A stretch of 64,000 nt of DNA from JBDWFY01 sp965275915 (GCA_965275915.1 CBDHYI010000007.1:2108001-2172000), one strand, 5' to 3'; numbered from the stretch's first letter, positions 17,645-27,356 are shown. Made by a program: numbers and translations. The notes: generated from the letters alone by a model not told the origin.

Positions 17645-19213
17645 CTATTTTGATGGCAGGTTGGCCATTTTCGGTGGAATAATCAACCAGCCGACGGTAA
17701 TCGGCTTCACCGCCGCGCCGGTTTGAAAGTCAAAAGACCCGCTGCCGGTAATGGGAATGTCGGGATAGAGCTGCCGCAGATACCCCGGCATTGTCTTCTC
17801 CGCGCTTTCCAGTCCGCGCCAGACCACGAGCAGGCCGTCTTCGTCCGCCTTCTTCGGGTCGACCCAGGGACTGCGGTCGAAGTCATGATAAAGCAGCAGC
17901 GAGGGTCGACTGTCCGAATAGAGACTGACATTGGCCGCCGTCCACATATCGCCTGCAACGACAGAGAGCGGTTTGTCTGTGTGTTTTTGCCAGTCGGCTT
18001 CAATAGCTGCTGCGATTTCTGCGCCCGGATAATGCAGCCGGGTACCCTTGCCCCTGAAATAGGGCTCCAGGACAGCCTGCCCCACCAGTGCAAGTCCGAG
18101 CAGCCCCTGCAGGATGATCGCGACCAGGAATGCGCGCTTCGGCGCAGTCCAGTTCTGCGGCAGGCCAAACACGAAAACAGCGAGCGCTCCGGACAAAAAG
18201 AACAGCGGTGTGCCCCACATATGCTCAAAATGATTGCCGGTGAGCAGAGACGCCACGACCAGAACGGTCAGCGGAACAAGAGCGAACCAGATGAGAAAGA
18301 GCTTATCTTTCATCGCCATTGCGCCGCTTTGTTGCGCCTTGGCAACCTCGGGTTTGGATCGGCTGTCCCGGAAACGGCGAAGTCCGTCAAGGCCGAAGCC
18401 GGCAAGGACCGCGAGCAGCATGGGCCCGTGATTGCCGATCTGGGCAACAAGGAAATTCAACGGATTGAGCAGATGGTCCAGAAAACCTTGTGCCGGCTTT
18501 GACCGTTCCGCCGCATAGCGCACCGTCAGGAAATCCGTATCGGCCATCCACAGGATGTGCGGAGAGAACAGGATGAGTGCTGCAAGGCCTGCAAGCCACG
18601 GACCGGGGCGTAACAGGAACGGGCGCGCACGGGGGATTGCTATGAGAAAAAGTCCCATCGTTCCGATCAGGAGAAGGACGAAATACTTCGTATAGAGCCC
18701 CAGCGCGGCGAGCACACCCAGCATGATCCAGCTTTGCAGGCGATTGTGTGTCAGCCCGCTGTGGAACAGATAAACCATCCCTGCCCAGATCGGCATTTGC
18801 AGAATATTGGGATTAAATTCGGGCGTCGGGAAGGTAAAAAAGAAAATCAGGCTTGCCAGAACGACGGACCAGAAAGCGCGGGCCTGATCAAACCCCAGAT
18901 TGCGCACTGTCCGCCAGATGAACAGATATGTGAGACCGACGCAAATCTGGCTCAGAAAATATGCGCCAAACAGATACCCGCCTGTCAGCCGGCTTGAAAA
19001 TTCCAGCAGCCAGGCCTGAAGCGGCGGATGCTTGGTGTAGCCAAGGGCCAGCTCATGTCCCCAGACAAACCCTTCAACAACGTCAAGCGGTGGATTTGCA
19101 AACAGAACGGAAGGAGCCAGCGCCCAAAACACCAACAGGCATCCGACATACAGAACGGCGCTTCTGTCATACCCGTTCAGGGGTGCCCTCGCGGTCGGTT
19201 CAAATGCTGTCAT
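17645..19213 (-). CDS. Glycosyltransferase family 39 (ArnT/PMT-like) membrane protein
   Basis: The 522-residue protein has many hydrophobic helices and the GT39 N-terminal region with DVVEGFVWGHELALGYTKHPPLQ, where the acidic residues in the first periplasmic loop are the expected catalytic ones. A soluble C-terminal domain follows (about residues 390-522). Such enzymes move a sugar from an undecaprenyl or dolichyl phosphate carrier to lipid A, O-antigen or protein on the periplasmic side. The ATG at 19213 overlaps the gtrA stop (ATGA). With the GtrB-like and GtrA genes it makes a three-gene glycosylation module. Confidence 0.88.
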   Translation of the reverse strand: MTAFEPTARAPLNGYDRSAVLYVGCLLVFWALAPSVLFANPPLDVVEGFVWGHELALGYTKHPPLQAWLLEFSSRLTGGYLFGAYFLSQICVGLTYLFIWRTVRNLGFDQARAFWSVVLASLIFFFTFPTPEFNPNILQMPIWAGMVYLFHSGLTHNRLQSWIMLGVLAALGLYTKYFVLLLIGTMGLFLIAIPRARPFLLRPGPWLAGLAALILFSPHILWMADTDFLTVRYAAERSKPAQGFLDHLLNPLNFLVAQIGNHGPMLLAVLAGFGLDGLRRFRDSRSKPEVAKAQQSGAMAMKDKLFLIWFALVPLTVLVVASLLTGNHFEHMWGTPLFFLSGALAVFVFGLPQNWTAPKRAFLVAIILQGLLGLALVGQAVLEPYFRGKGTRLHYPGAEIAAAIEADWQKHTDKPLSVVAGDMWTAANVSLYSDSRPSLLLYHDFDRSPWVDPKKADEDGLLVVWRGLESAEKTMPGYLRQLYPDIPITGSGSFDFQTGAAVKPITVGWLIIPPKMANLPSK

Positions 19214-19656
19214 GAGCGGCTGGTGTCGCCTCGATCGACAAACGCCCAGAACCGTGCGCCCAGGTAGGTCACAATCGGAATGATACCAATCGCAAGGACG
19301 ATGCTGACGGCCGTCGGCAGGGCTGCCCATTGAAGCAGGCTGCTCAGAAGCCACGTATTGGCGACAAAGCCGGAAAAAGAAAGTGTAAAAAACCGGATCA
19401 GACTTTTGTTCCAATCCTGCGTTCCGGGAAAACTCCAGAAATGATGTCCACTGAACGAGACGATAAAGGCTATGAAAAACGCAATGCAATTGGCCGCCAA
19501 CGGCTGCATCAGGTTCATCTCGGTCAATGACACGGCAATCAAGGCGTGTGTGACTGTTGCCAGGACTCCCACGACAAAGAAGCGAGACGCCGTCAGCAGT
19601 TCCCTGATCGCATGATGAATTGGAACCTGCTGTTTATGTTCGCGCTCGTGACTCAT
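19210..19656 (-). CDS. GtrA family membrane protein (polyprenyl-linked sugar flippase-like)
   Basis: The 148-residue protein has four hydrophobic helices and the GtrA pattern: FFVVGVLATVTHALIAVSL at the N-terminus, NCIAFFIAFIVSFSGHHFWSF in the middle, and FWAFVDRG at the end. GtrA proteins are thought to flip polyprenyl-phosphate sugars to the periplasmic side. The start at 19656 (MSHEREH) overlaps the glycosyltransferase gene by 23 bases. Its upstream partner makes the lipid-linked sugar and its downstream partner uses it. Confidence 0.87.
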   Translation of the reverse strand: MSHEREHKQQVPIHHAIRELLTASRFFVVGVLATVTHALIAVSLTEMNLMQPLAANCIAFFIAFIVSFSGHHFWSFPGTQDWNKSLIRFFTLSFSGFVANTWLLSSLLQWAALPTAVSIVLAIGIIPIVTYLGARFWAFVDRGDTSRS

Positions 19657-20677
19657 GAACCGCCTGCATGTCCTGACATTCGTTTGTGTTTTCGACAATG
19701 TCTTTCACGATGTAAATCGGCCGTTGCTTGGTCTCCGTGAAGAGACGGGCGACATATTCGCCAATCACCCCGATGGAAATCAGTTGAATGCCGGCGAAGA
19801 ACAACACCGCCGACATAAGGGATGCATAGCCGGGGACATCGACCCCGTAGATCATCACCCTCGCAATTATAAATACCGTGTAGAACAGCGAAAAAGCCGC
19901 AATCACGATGCCGCAGTAAAGCCAGATCCGCAGAGGTATCGAACTGAATCCGACAAATCCGTCAAGGGCAAAGTTCCAAAGTCGCCAGTAGTTCCATTTG
20001 CTGTGACCTCTGGCTCGGGGCGGTCTTTCATAGGGTATCGCAATGGAAGCAAATCCGGCCCAGGCGAAAAGGCCCTTCATGAACCGGTTTCGTTCGGGCA
20101 TGTCCTTCAGGGCTTCAATGACGCATCGGTCAATGAGACGGAAGTCGCCCGCATTGGATGGCAGGTGAATATGGGCGATGCGATTGAACAGGCTGTAGAA
20201 CGCCGACGATGTGCCGCGCTTGGTCGCAGAATCACCGCTGCGATCAACGCGCAATCCGTAGACGACATCATATCCCTGGCGCCAGGCATCGATCATTTGC
20301 GGGATGAGCGCCGGAGGGTCCTGCAGGTCCGCATCGATCGGTATGGCGATATCGCCTTCGGCATGAACCAGCCCGGCGGACAGGGCAGCCTCTTTGCCGA
20401 AATTCCGCGACAGGCCGATCAGACGACCTTTCAGTCCGGCCTCGAGGCGCTTTGAAATCAGTGAGGCGGTATTGTCCTTGCTGCCGTCATCGACGAAGAC
20501 ATACTCGATATCAAGCACTTCATCGGCCAGCGTTTCGTTGACGGTATCGATGAAAAGATCAATGACCTCCTCCTCGTTGTAAACGGGCACAACGATGCTG
20601 AGCGAGGGCCTTTCCGGGCGCAGCGTGGCACGCCTTTTCACGTAAAAAGAATCGCCGGTATCTACTGTGTCTGCCAT
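19634..20677 (-). CDS. GtrB/ArnC-like GT2 glycosyltransferase with two membrane helices
   Basis: The GT2 domain starts with LSIVVPVYNEEEVIDLF, carries VFVDDGSKDNT and IDADLQDPP (nucleotide-sugar metal site), and ends in two membrane helices (IWLYCGIVIAAFSLFYTVFI and the ISIGVIGEYVARLF region). This is the bactoprenol-phosphate glucosyl/mannosyl transferase layout. The ATG at 20677 gives 347 residues; an upstream GTG at 20722 would give 362. Neither has a convincing ribosome binding site, so the start is uncertain. It leads the five-gene minus-strand run that ends with the hydrolase at 15533. Confidence 0.88.
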   Translation of the reverse strand: MADTVDTGDSFYVKRRATLRPERPSLSIVVPVYNEEEVIDLFIDTVNETLADEVLDIEYVFVDDGSKDNTASLISKRLEAGLKGRLIGLSRNFGKEAALSAGLVHAEGDIAIPIDADLQDPPALIPQMIDAWRQGYDVVYGLRVDRSGDSATKRGTSSAFYSLFNRIAHIHLPSNAGDFRLIDRCVIEALKDMPERNRFMKGLFAWAGFASIAIPYERPPRARGHSKWNYWRLWNFALDGFVGFSSIPLRIWLYCGIVIAAFSLFYTVFIIARVMIYGVDVPGYASLMSAVLFFAGIQLISIGVIGEYVARLFTETKQRPIYIVKDIVENTNECQDMQAVHESRART

Positions 20678-20801
20678 CTTGGTCAATCGGCTTAATCCGA
20701 ACGCTTTTTCACTCTTGCGCACTCAGTATCGCAAAAACTGAGCAAGCGTAACTGTTTTCAAGCCGGCAGCATGATGAGATTTATCGAATCCAAAACAAAA
20801 T

Positions 20802-20821
20802 GGACTGCCTGACGGCAGTCC
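20802..20821 (-). terminator. Terminator of secA
   Basis: ggactgcc-tgac-ggcagtcc is a perfect 8-bp stem ten bases after the secA stop. On the minus strand it is followed by ATTTTGTTTT. Confidence 0.8.
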
Positions 20822-20831
20822 GAAACATACC

Positions 20832-23645
20832 CTAGAATCGACCGTGGCAGTGCTTGTACTTCTTGCCTGAACCGCACGGGCAGGGCTCGTTGCGTCCGAT
20901 TTTGCCCCAGGTTGACGGATCGTTGGGGTCAAGCTCGGCAACGCCGCCCCGTGCCGGCGTCACAGCCCGTCCGTAGGACGTCTGCTGTTCCGCGAGGCTC
21001 ATTTCGTCCTCTCCGGTCAGCGGATCGATATGATGGGCGTGCATTTCCGGCAAATCATCGTCTGTGGGCATTTGAACGGGCTGTTCCTGTTGCACCAGTT
21101 CAACACGCATCAGCTGTGTGGTCACGGTCTGCCGAAGATTGGCCAGCATCGCTTCGAACAGCGTGAAGGCCTCGGTCTTGTATTCCTGAAGCGGATCGCG
21201 CTGGCCGTAACCGCGGAAGCCGATGACGTTGCGCAGATGATCGAGCGTTGACAGATGTTCACGCCAGAGATGGTCAAGAGTCTGGAGCAGAATCGCCTTT
21301 TCAATCTGCCGGGTAATCTCCGGCCCGAAATTCGCGGCTTTGCTGGCGGCGAAGGTGTTGGCTTCCTTTTTCAGGCGCTCAATGACCTCTTCGTCGGCAA
21401 TGCCCTCTTCTTTGGCCCAATCCTCTACCGGCAGATCAAGATTGAGGATGGCGTTCACCTGTTCCTGCAGTCCTTTGGTGTCCCACTGTTCGGGATAGGC
21501 CCGCTCCGGGATATGTTTGGCAACGAGATCCTCGACCACCTCCTCCCGCATATCCGCGATTGTCTCCGCAAGATCCTCGCCATCCATCAGATCAAGCCGC
21601 TGCTCGAAAACGACCTTCCTCTGGTCGTTCATCACGTCATCGTATTTCAGCAGATTTTTACGGGTGTCGAAGTTTCTGGCTTCAACCTTCTGCTGCGCTT
21701 TTTCGAGAGCCCGGTTGATCCAGGGATGGATAATGGCTTCGCCGTCCTTAAGACCGAGCTTTTGCAGCATCGAATCCATGCGCTCTGAGCCGAAAATCCG
21801 CATCAGGTCGTCCTGCAGTGAGAGGAAAAACCTTGAGTGCCCGGGGTCGCCCTGCCGCCCGGACCGGCCGCGAAGCTGATTGTCGATGCGCCGGCTCTCG
21901 TGGCGTTCTGTTGCCACGACGTAGAGGCCGCCGGCCTCCAGCGCGCGCTGTTTCAGACTCTCGGTCTCTTCCCGGATCGCCTGTTCCCTTTTTTCGCGCT
22001 CGCCTTCATCAGCAATATCGGCGGTCACAGCGGCAATGCGCATATCGGCATTGCCGCCGAGCTGAATATCGGTTCCGCGACCGGCCATGTTTGTGGCGAT
22101 CGTCACCGCGCCGGGCACGCCGGCCTGCGCGATAATATGGGCTTCCTGCTCGTGGTAGCGCGCGTTCAGAACCGCAAAGACCTTTTCTTTGTCGGTTCCC
22201 TGATCGCCGTCATACAGCACTTTGAACGCGTCCGGCTTGGTCACATCGGCCTGCTTGAAGCCGTGCTTTCTCAGCATCTCCGCAAGCATCTCCGACTTCT
22301 CGATGGATGTGGTGCCGACGAGGATCGGCTGCCCGCGCGATTTGCAGTCGTCAATCAGATCCAGAATGGCTTTGAATTTCTCTTCTGCGGTTCTGTAGAC
22401 TTCGTCATCGTCGTCTTTCCGCTGAACAGGCTGATTGGTGGGAACGTCGATGACCTCAAGCCCGTAGATATCCATGAACTCTTCCGCTTCCGTCAGCGCC
22501 GTTCCGGTCATGCCGGCCAGCTTGTCATAAAGACGGAAATAGTTCTGGAAGGTTACTGAGGCGAGGGTCTGGTTTTCCGGCTGGATCGTTACCTTTTCCT
22601 TCGCTTCAAGCGCCTGGTGCTGACCTTCCGAATAGCGCCGTCCGGGCATCATGCGGCCGGTGAATTCATCGATGATGACGACTTCATCGTTGCGGACGAT
22701 GTAATCGCGGTCGCGCTGGAAGATTTTGTGTGCTTTCAGGGCCTGCTGGAGGTGATGGACGATCGTGACGTTTTCAAGATCGTAGAGCGAGTCGCCCTTA
22801 AGAAGTCCGGCTTCGGCCAGAAGACCCTCAAGCTTTTCGTTACCCGCTTCGGTAAATGTGGCGGCGCGGGTTTTTTCGTCGAGCTCATAATCTTCATCGG
22901 CAAGCTGAGGAATGAAGGTATCGACGGTGTTGTAAAAGTCGGACCGGTCGTCCAGCGGGCCGGAAATAATCAGTGGCGTTCGGGCTTCATCGACCAGGAT
23001 TGAGTCCACCTCGTCGACGATCGCAAAATTGTGACCGCGCTGAACCATGCTGCCGCGCTCATATTTCATGTTGTCGCGCAGGTAATCGAAGCCGTATTCG
23101 TTGTTTGTCCCGTATGTGACATCCGCCGCATAGGCCGCCTGGCGCCGGGCATCGTCGATGCCGTGAACGATCACGCCGGTCTCCAGTCCCAGGAACCGAT
23201 AGATCTGACCCATCCAATCCGCATCGCGGTTGGCAAGATAATCGTTCACTGTAACGACATGCACGCCCTTGCCGGCCAGCGCATTAAGATAGACCGGCAG
23301 GGTCGCGACGAGGGTCTTTCCTTCGCCGGTCCGCATCTCGGCGATCTTACCCTCATGCAGGACCATGCCGCCGATCAGCTGCACATCATAATGGCGCTGA
23401 CCCAGTGTGCGTTTCGCCGCCTCCCGGACAACGGCAAAGGCCGGGACAAGAAGATCGTTTAGGTCCGTGCCGTCAGCCAGTTGTTTTCTGAATTCATCTG
23501 TCTTGGCGCGCAGTGCTTCGTCGCTCAGAGCCTCGAACTCCGGTTCAAGAGCGTTAATCGCGTCGACTCTCGCGCGATAGGTTTTCACTTTTCGGTCATT
23601 CGATGAGCCAAATAGTTTGCGTGCAATAGCGCCGAAGCCGACCAT
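20832..23645 (-). CDS. secA: Protein translocase ATPase SecA
   Basis: The 937-residue protein has all SecA landmarks: Walker A in MRTGEGKTLVATLPVY, the DEAD-type AIVDEVDSILVDEART, VTIATNMAGRGTDIQLGG in the second nucleotide-binding fold, and the C-terminal zinc-binding NEPCPCGSGKKYKHCHG that contacts SecB. SecA drives preproteins through SecYEG. The start is set at 23645 (MVGFGAIARKLFG), matching other SecA N-termini; the frame stays open to 23669. SecA is divergent from a parvulin gene; the 305-base gap 23646-23950 holds promoters and no gene I accept. Confidence 0.98.
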   Translation of the reverse strand: MVGFGAIARKLFGSSNDRKVKTYRARVDAINALEPEFEALSDEALRAKTDEFRKQLADGTDLNDLLVPAFAVVREAAKRTLGQRHYDVQLIGGMVLHEGKIAEMRTGEGKTLVATLPVYLNALAGKGVHVVTVNDYLANRDADWMGQIYRFLGLETGVIVHGIDDARRQAAYAADVTYGTNNEYGFDYLRDNMKYERGSMVQRGHNFAIVDEVDSILVDEARTPLIISGPLDDRSDFYNTVDTFIPQLADEDYELDEKTRAATFTEAGNEKLEGLLAEAGLLKGDSLYDLENVTIVHHLQQALKAHKIFQRDRDYIVRNDEVVIIDEFTGRMMPGRRYSEGQHQALEAKEKVTIQPENQTLASVTFQNYFRLYDKLAGMTGTALTEAEEFMDIYGLEVIDVPTNQPVQRKDDDDEVYRTAEEKFKAILDLIDDCKSRGQPILVGTTSIEKSEMLAEMLRKHGFKQADVTKPDAFKVLYDGDQGTDKEKVFAVLNARYHEQEAHIIAQAGVPGAVTIATNMAGRGTDIQLGGNADMRIAAVTADIADEGEREKREQAIREETESLKQRALEAGGLYVVATERHESRRIDNQLRGRSGRQGDPGHSRFFLSLQDDLMRIFGSERMDSMLQKLGLKDGEAIIHPWINRALEKAQQKVEARNFDTRKNLLKYDDVMNDQRKVVFEQRLDLMDGEDLAETIADMREEVVEDLVAKHIPERAYPEQWDTKGLQEQVNAILNLDLPVEDWAKEEGIADEEVIERLKKEANTFAASKAANFGPEITRQIEKAILLQTLDHLWREHLSTLDHLRNVIGFRGYGQRDPLQEYKTEAFTLFEAMLANLRQTVTTQLMRVELVQQEQPVQMPTDDDLPEMHAHHIDPLTGEDEMSLAEQQTSYGRAVTPARGGVAELDPNDPSTWGKIGRNEPCPCGSGKKYKHCHGRF

Positions 23646-23950
23646 GCTGGTTCTTCCCCTGCCGGTCACGCCCTGTCCGCTTTTGGGGCATTGACCTCAA
23701 AATTCCTGGTTTGCTGGTCTTCGATGCATCTTTCAAAAGCGGGCGGTTTGATCTGATGCGCACAAAGAAACTGGTCGCCGTCTTAAAGTCGGGACGTTCG
23801 ACAGATAAGAGGGGGTTTTAAGGATGTCAACGCCGCCGTTTTGGCTGTTCCGTCTCCTCAAATGAGGCTGAGGGCTTTTCGGGAGCGCATTTGCACTCTA
23901 TATGGGAGCAAAATTTGCGGATACGCACTCGTTTAACCAGAGGAAATCTG

Positions 23951-24805
23951 ATGTTTTTTTCGCGCATGCCGAAAGTAGTCGGGCCGATCGCCCTGGGTTT
24001 GAGCATCGTAGCGGCCCCGGTTTTTGCCCAGGAGGCGGCCCCGGACAAAGTCGTCGCCACGGTGAACGGGCAGGAGATCAAACAATCCAGCATGGATTTT
24101 GCCGCTGCCCAGTTCAGGCAGACTTTGGAGCGGATGCCCGAAGACCAGAGACAGACCGTTCTTCTTGATGTCCTGGTCGATATGGTTCTTCTGGCGCAGG
24201 CCGGAAAAGGCCAGGGCCTTGATGAAACGCCGGAGTTTAAGGAACGGATCTCATTCCTGACCACTCAGGCGCTGCGGGATGCCTATTTTGCGAAAAATAT
24301 CGACGGGCAGGTCACCGAAGCCGATGTCAAGGCCCGATACGACAAGGAGTTTGCCGACTATAAAGGCGAGCCGGAGATAAGCGCCAGCCATATTCTGGTA
24401 GAGGCCGAAGAGACGGCAAAGGCGATCATCACGGAACTGGACGGCGGCAAGGACTTCGCCGAACTGGCCAGGGAGAAATCAACCGGCCCGTCCGGACCCA
24501 ATGGCGGTGCTTTGGGCTATTTCGGCAAGGGACGCATGGTCAAGGAATTCGAGGACGCCGCATTCGCGCTTGAAGAAGGATCCTACACCAAGGAGCCGGT
24601 CAAAACCCAGTTCGGATGGCATGTGATCAAGGTCGACGGCAAGCGGACCCAGCCTGCGCCGGCCTTCGATCAGGTCGAACCGCAATTGCGTCAGGCGATG
24701 ATCCGCGAGAAATTCGATGAGGTCATGGCAAATCTGAAAACGGATTCGGAGATTTTGCTTCCTGAAACCGCCGGCGAGAAATCGGAAGGCGAGAAAAAGA
24801 ACTGA
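23951..24805 (+). CDS. Periplasmic parvulin-type peptidyl-prolyl isomerase (PpiC/PrsA-like)
   Basis: The 284-residue precursor starts MFFSRMPKVVG with a signal peptide cleaved near VFAQ-EAAP. An N-terminal SurA-like helical region (VATVNGQEI through ALRDAYFAKN) is followed by a rotamase domain with EISASHILVEAEE, FAELAREKSTGPSGPNGG, GALGYFGKGRMVKEFE and KTQFGWHVIKV, all typical of parvulins. It would assist folding of exported proteins, which fits its position divergent from secA. AGAGGA lies eight bases before the ATG. The C-terminus is highly charged (EKSEGEKKN). Confidence 0.92.
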   Translation: MFFSRMPKVVGPIALGLSIVAAPVFAQEAAPDKVVATVNGQEIKQSSMDFAAAQFRQTLERMPEDQRQTVLLDVLVDMVLLAQAGKGQGLDETPEFKERISFLTTQALRDAYFAKNIDGQVTEADVKARYDKEFADYKGEPEISASHILVEAEETAKAIITELDGGKDFAELAREKSTGPSGPNGGALGYFGKGRMVKEFEDAAFALEEGSYTKEPVKTQFGWHVIKVDGKRTQPAPAFDQVEPQLRQAMIREKFDEVMANLKTDSEILLPETAGEKSEGEKKN

Positions 24806-24833
24806 TCTTTCTGTCTGTTCCTGTCATTATCAG

Positions 24834-24858
24834 ACGCGCGCGGGTCATCTGCGCGCGT
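24834..24858 (+). terminator. Terminator-like hairpin after the parvulin gene
   Basis: acgcgcgc (24834-24841) pairs with gcgcgcgt (24851-24858), followed by ATTTATT. It separates the parvulin from argJ. Confidence 0.6.
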
Positions 24859-24886
24859 ATTTATTGAACAGGACCAAGACCTCACC

Positions 24887-26128
24887 ATGAGCCTTTCCGT
24901 CTCGCCTTTAGCGCCCGCCACCTATCCGCAGATGCCAGAAGTCGCCGGTGTGAGACTGGCGACTGCGGCGGCCGGCATCAAATATCAGGGCCGGGACGAT
25001 GTGTTGCTGGTCGATCTCGCCGAGGGAACCCGGATTGCAGGCGTTTTTACGCAATCGCGCTGTGCCAGTGCGCCGGTTGACTGGTGCAGGCAAAAGCTGG
25101 CGGGCGGGTCTGCCCGTGGCATCCTGATCAACTCGGGCAATGCAAATGCCTTTACAGGCATGAAAGGACTGCAAGCGGTTGAAGCATCGGCGAAACTGGC
25201 CGCTGCGGCATTGTCCTGCGCGCCCGACAGCGTTTTTCTCGCCTCGACCGGCGTGATTGGTGAACCGCTCGATCCGGGCAAGTTTGACGGTGTCTTACAG
25301 TCGCTCGCGGACCGTGTACGCCCGGATGGCTGGGACGGTGCGGCACGGGCAATCATGACGACGGACACATATCCCAAGATGGCGACCCGTCATGCGACGC
25401 TTGACGGTATCACCGTTACTCTGAACGGTATCGCCAAGGGATCAGGTATGATTGCGCCGGATATGGCGACAATGCTGGGATTTCTGTTTACCGAAGCACC
25501 GATCTCGGCGGATGTGCTGCAGGCGCTTCTTTCCCGTCTGGTCGGCGGCAGTTTCAATGCCATCACCGTCGACAGTGACACATCAACGTCCGATACCGTT
25601 CTGTTATGTGCAACAGGCAAGGCGGCGGAAGCGGGTGTTGTTCCGATTTCCGACCTTGCCGACCCGCGCGTCCAGAGTTTCGCAGATGCTCTGGGGGATC
25701 TGATGCGGGATCTCGCTCATCAGATCGTCCGGGACGGAGAGGGCGCAAAGAAGTTTGTCGAGATTTCGGTCAGGGGTGCGCAGGACGATCATTCTGCCAA
25801 GAAAATTGCATTGGCAATTGCCAATTCTCCGCTGGTTAAAACCGCAATCGCCGGAGAGGATGCGAACTGGGGGCGCGTGGTGATGGCAATCGGCAAGGCG
25901 GGTGAGCCGGCTGACCGGGATCGTATTGCCATCTGGTTCGGCGATGTTCGCGTTGCGCTGCAAGGGGAAAGAGATCCGGAATACTCAGAGGCAGCAGCCA
26001 GTCGCGTGATGCAAAATGACGAGATATCACTCACTGTCGATCTCGATATCGGCCCCGGGCAATCGACCGTCTGGACCTGTGACCTGACCAAAGACTATGT
26101 CGCGATCAACGGGGACTATCGCAGTTGA
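24887..26128 (+). CDS. argJ: Bifunctional glutamate N-acetyltransferase/amino-acid acetyltransferase ArgJ
   Basis: The 413-residue proenzyme has the self-cleavage site in GSGMIAPDMATMLGF: cleavage between Ala194 and Thr195 frees the nucleophilic Thr of the beta chain. INSGNANAFTG and GEDANWGRVVMAIGKAG are further signature blocks, and the C-terminus (TKDYVAINGDYRS) is complete. ArgJ recycles acetyl from N-acetylornithine to glutamate in arginine synthesis. The next gene begins with TTG overlapping this stop (TTGA), so argJ, the GNAT and mutT form an operon. Confidence 0.97.
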   Translation: MSLSVSPLAPATYPQMPEVAGVRLATAAAGIKYQGRDDVLLVDLAEGTRIAGVFTQSRCASAPVDWCRQKLAGGSARGILINSGNANAFTGMKGLQAVEASAKLAAAALSCAPDSVFLASTGVIGEPLDPGKFDGVLQSLADRVRPDGWDGAARAIMTTDTYPKMATRHATLDGITVTLNGIAKGSGMIAPDMATMLGFLFTEAPISADVLQALLSRLVGGSFNAITVDSDTSTSDTVLLCATGKAAEAGVVPISDLADPRVQSFADALGDLMRDLAHQIVRDGEGAKKFVEISVRGAQDDHSAKKIALAIANSPLVKTAIAGEDANWGRVVMAIGKAGEPADRDRIAIWFGDVRVALQGERDPEYSEAAASRVMQNDEISLTVDLDIGPGQSTVWTCDLTKDYVAINGDYRS

Positions 26129-26916
26129 GCGGTGAGGGCTGGCAGAACGTCTTGCGATTTGAGCGGGCCAACCTCACGAACCGGCCTTCAACGGAGACAA
26201 TTGTCGATGGGGACTGGATCCTCCGACTGACAAAGGGTCATCCGTCAAGACGGTTGAATTCGCTTACGATTTTGTCGCCTGCCGATCATCAGAACTTTCG
26301 CCGGAGACTGGATCGGGTCTTTGATATCTTTGCGCAGCATGAACAGCCCCCATGCATCCGCTGGACGCCGCTTATGCCGTTCGCAGTGGATGCGCATTTA
26401 TCCAAAATGGGCTGGTCCCGGGAAGTTGAAACGCTGGTGATGGCGGCGGACCTTCAGGATCTGCGAGAGACCTTTTTGGGCCGGCCGGCCGGGTTCAGTG
26501 GGAAGGTCGCCGCCTGCCGCCTGCCCGATTGGATCGCCGTATACCGTAATCTGGGTGGCATAGAAGCGAACGCTGCGGAGCGGCTTTTGGCAAATTTGCA
26601 GCAGTCGGGCTCTGAGCTGTGCTGTCTCGTCGCCTCATCGAAAGACGGTACACCCCTTGCAGTGGCTATGGCAGCAATTGAGGCGGATCTTATTGGTTTT
26701 TTTGAGTTATTTACAAATCCGGGTGCAAGGCGGCAGGGGTGTGCGTCCGCTCTGATAAAGGAGGCGCTGACACATGCGTGTGATCAGGGAGTGAAAACAA
26801 CCTGGCTGCAGGTCATGTCCTCGACGCACAATGCATTGCGCCTTTATGAAAAGATCGGATATGACACAATCTACTCTTATCACTATCGAAAACCCCCTAA
26901 TATGCAAAATAGCTAA
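26125..26916 (+). CDS. GNAT family N-acetyltransferase of the argJ-mutT operon
   Basis: The 263-residue protein has a GNAT domain in its C-terminal half: LIGFFELFTNPGARRQGCAS contains the acetyl-CoA loop (RRQGCA), and VMSSTHNALRLYEKIGYDTI is the C-terminal helix. The N-terminal half (FERANLTNRPSTETIVDGDW) is a second, degenerate domain. The TTG start overlaps the argJ stop. This gene between argJ and mutT is a common arrangement in this bacterial group; its substrate is not known, and a role near arginine metabolism is only suggested by position. Confidence 0.85.
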   Translation: MSGEGWQNVLRFERANLTNRPSTETIVDGDWILRLTKGHPSRRLNSLTILSPADHQNFRRRLDRVFDIFAQHEQPPCIRWTPLMPFAVDAHLSKMGWSREVETLVMAADLQDLRETFLGRPAGFSGKVAACRLPDWIAVYRNLGGIEANAAERLLANLQQSGSELCCLVASSKDGTPLAVAMAAIEADLIGFFELFTNPGARRQGCASALIKEALTHACDQGVKTTWLQVMSSTHNALRLYEKIGYDTIYSYHYRKPPNMQNS

Positions 26917-26954
26917 TAAATGCCAAAGTCCTGTCCTGAAACGGAACATTGTTC

Positions 26955-27356
26955 ATGACCCGGTTCGTTCTGGTCGCGGCCTGTGCGCTGATTGATCCCG
27001 ATGGGCGCGTGCTGTTGGCTCAACGGCCCGAGGGAAAGTCAATGGCCGGTTTGTGGGAGTTTCCCGGCGGAAAAGTCGAAAAAGGCGAGTCTCCGGAAGA
27101 CGCGTTGATCCGTGAGCTTAATGAAGAGCTATCAATCGTAGTTAAGGCGGAGTGTCTCGCCCCTTTAACTTTTGCCAGCCACAGTTACGAGGATTTTCAT
27201 CTCCTGATGCCACTTTATGTCTGTAGGCGCTGGGACGGCACGGTGACAGGCGCGGAAGGACAAAACCTGAAATGGGTTCGTCCGGTTCGGCTGCGCACCT
27301 ATCCGATGCCGGAAGCGGACTTACCGCTCATTCCCCATCTGATCGATCTGCTTTAG
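26955..27356 (+). CDS. mutT: 8-oxo-dGTP diphosphatase MutT (Nudix)
   Basis: The 133-residue protein has the Nudix box starting at Gly39: GKVEKGESPEDALIRELNEE. The usual Gly after the EE-x pair is replaced by Ser (EELSI). LLAQRPEGKSMAGLWEFPGG upstream of the box is typical of MutT. It hydrolyses oxidised dGTP and protects against A:T to C:G mutation. The start is set at ATG 26955; an in-frame TTG lies six bases earlier. Confidence 0.92.
   Translation: MTRFVLVAACALIDPDGRVLLAQRPEGKSMAGLWEFPGGKVEKGESPEDALIRELNEELSIVVKAECLAPLTFASHSYEDFHLLMPLYVCRRWDGTVTGAEGQNLKWVRPVRLRTYPMPEADLPLIPHLIDLL

Noticed and set aside
23824..23865. 13-codon ORF (MSTPPFWLFRLLK) between secA and the parvulin
   Set aside because: A purine-rich stretch lies upstream, but it is too short and has no conserved feature; not enough to call a SecM-like peptide.
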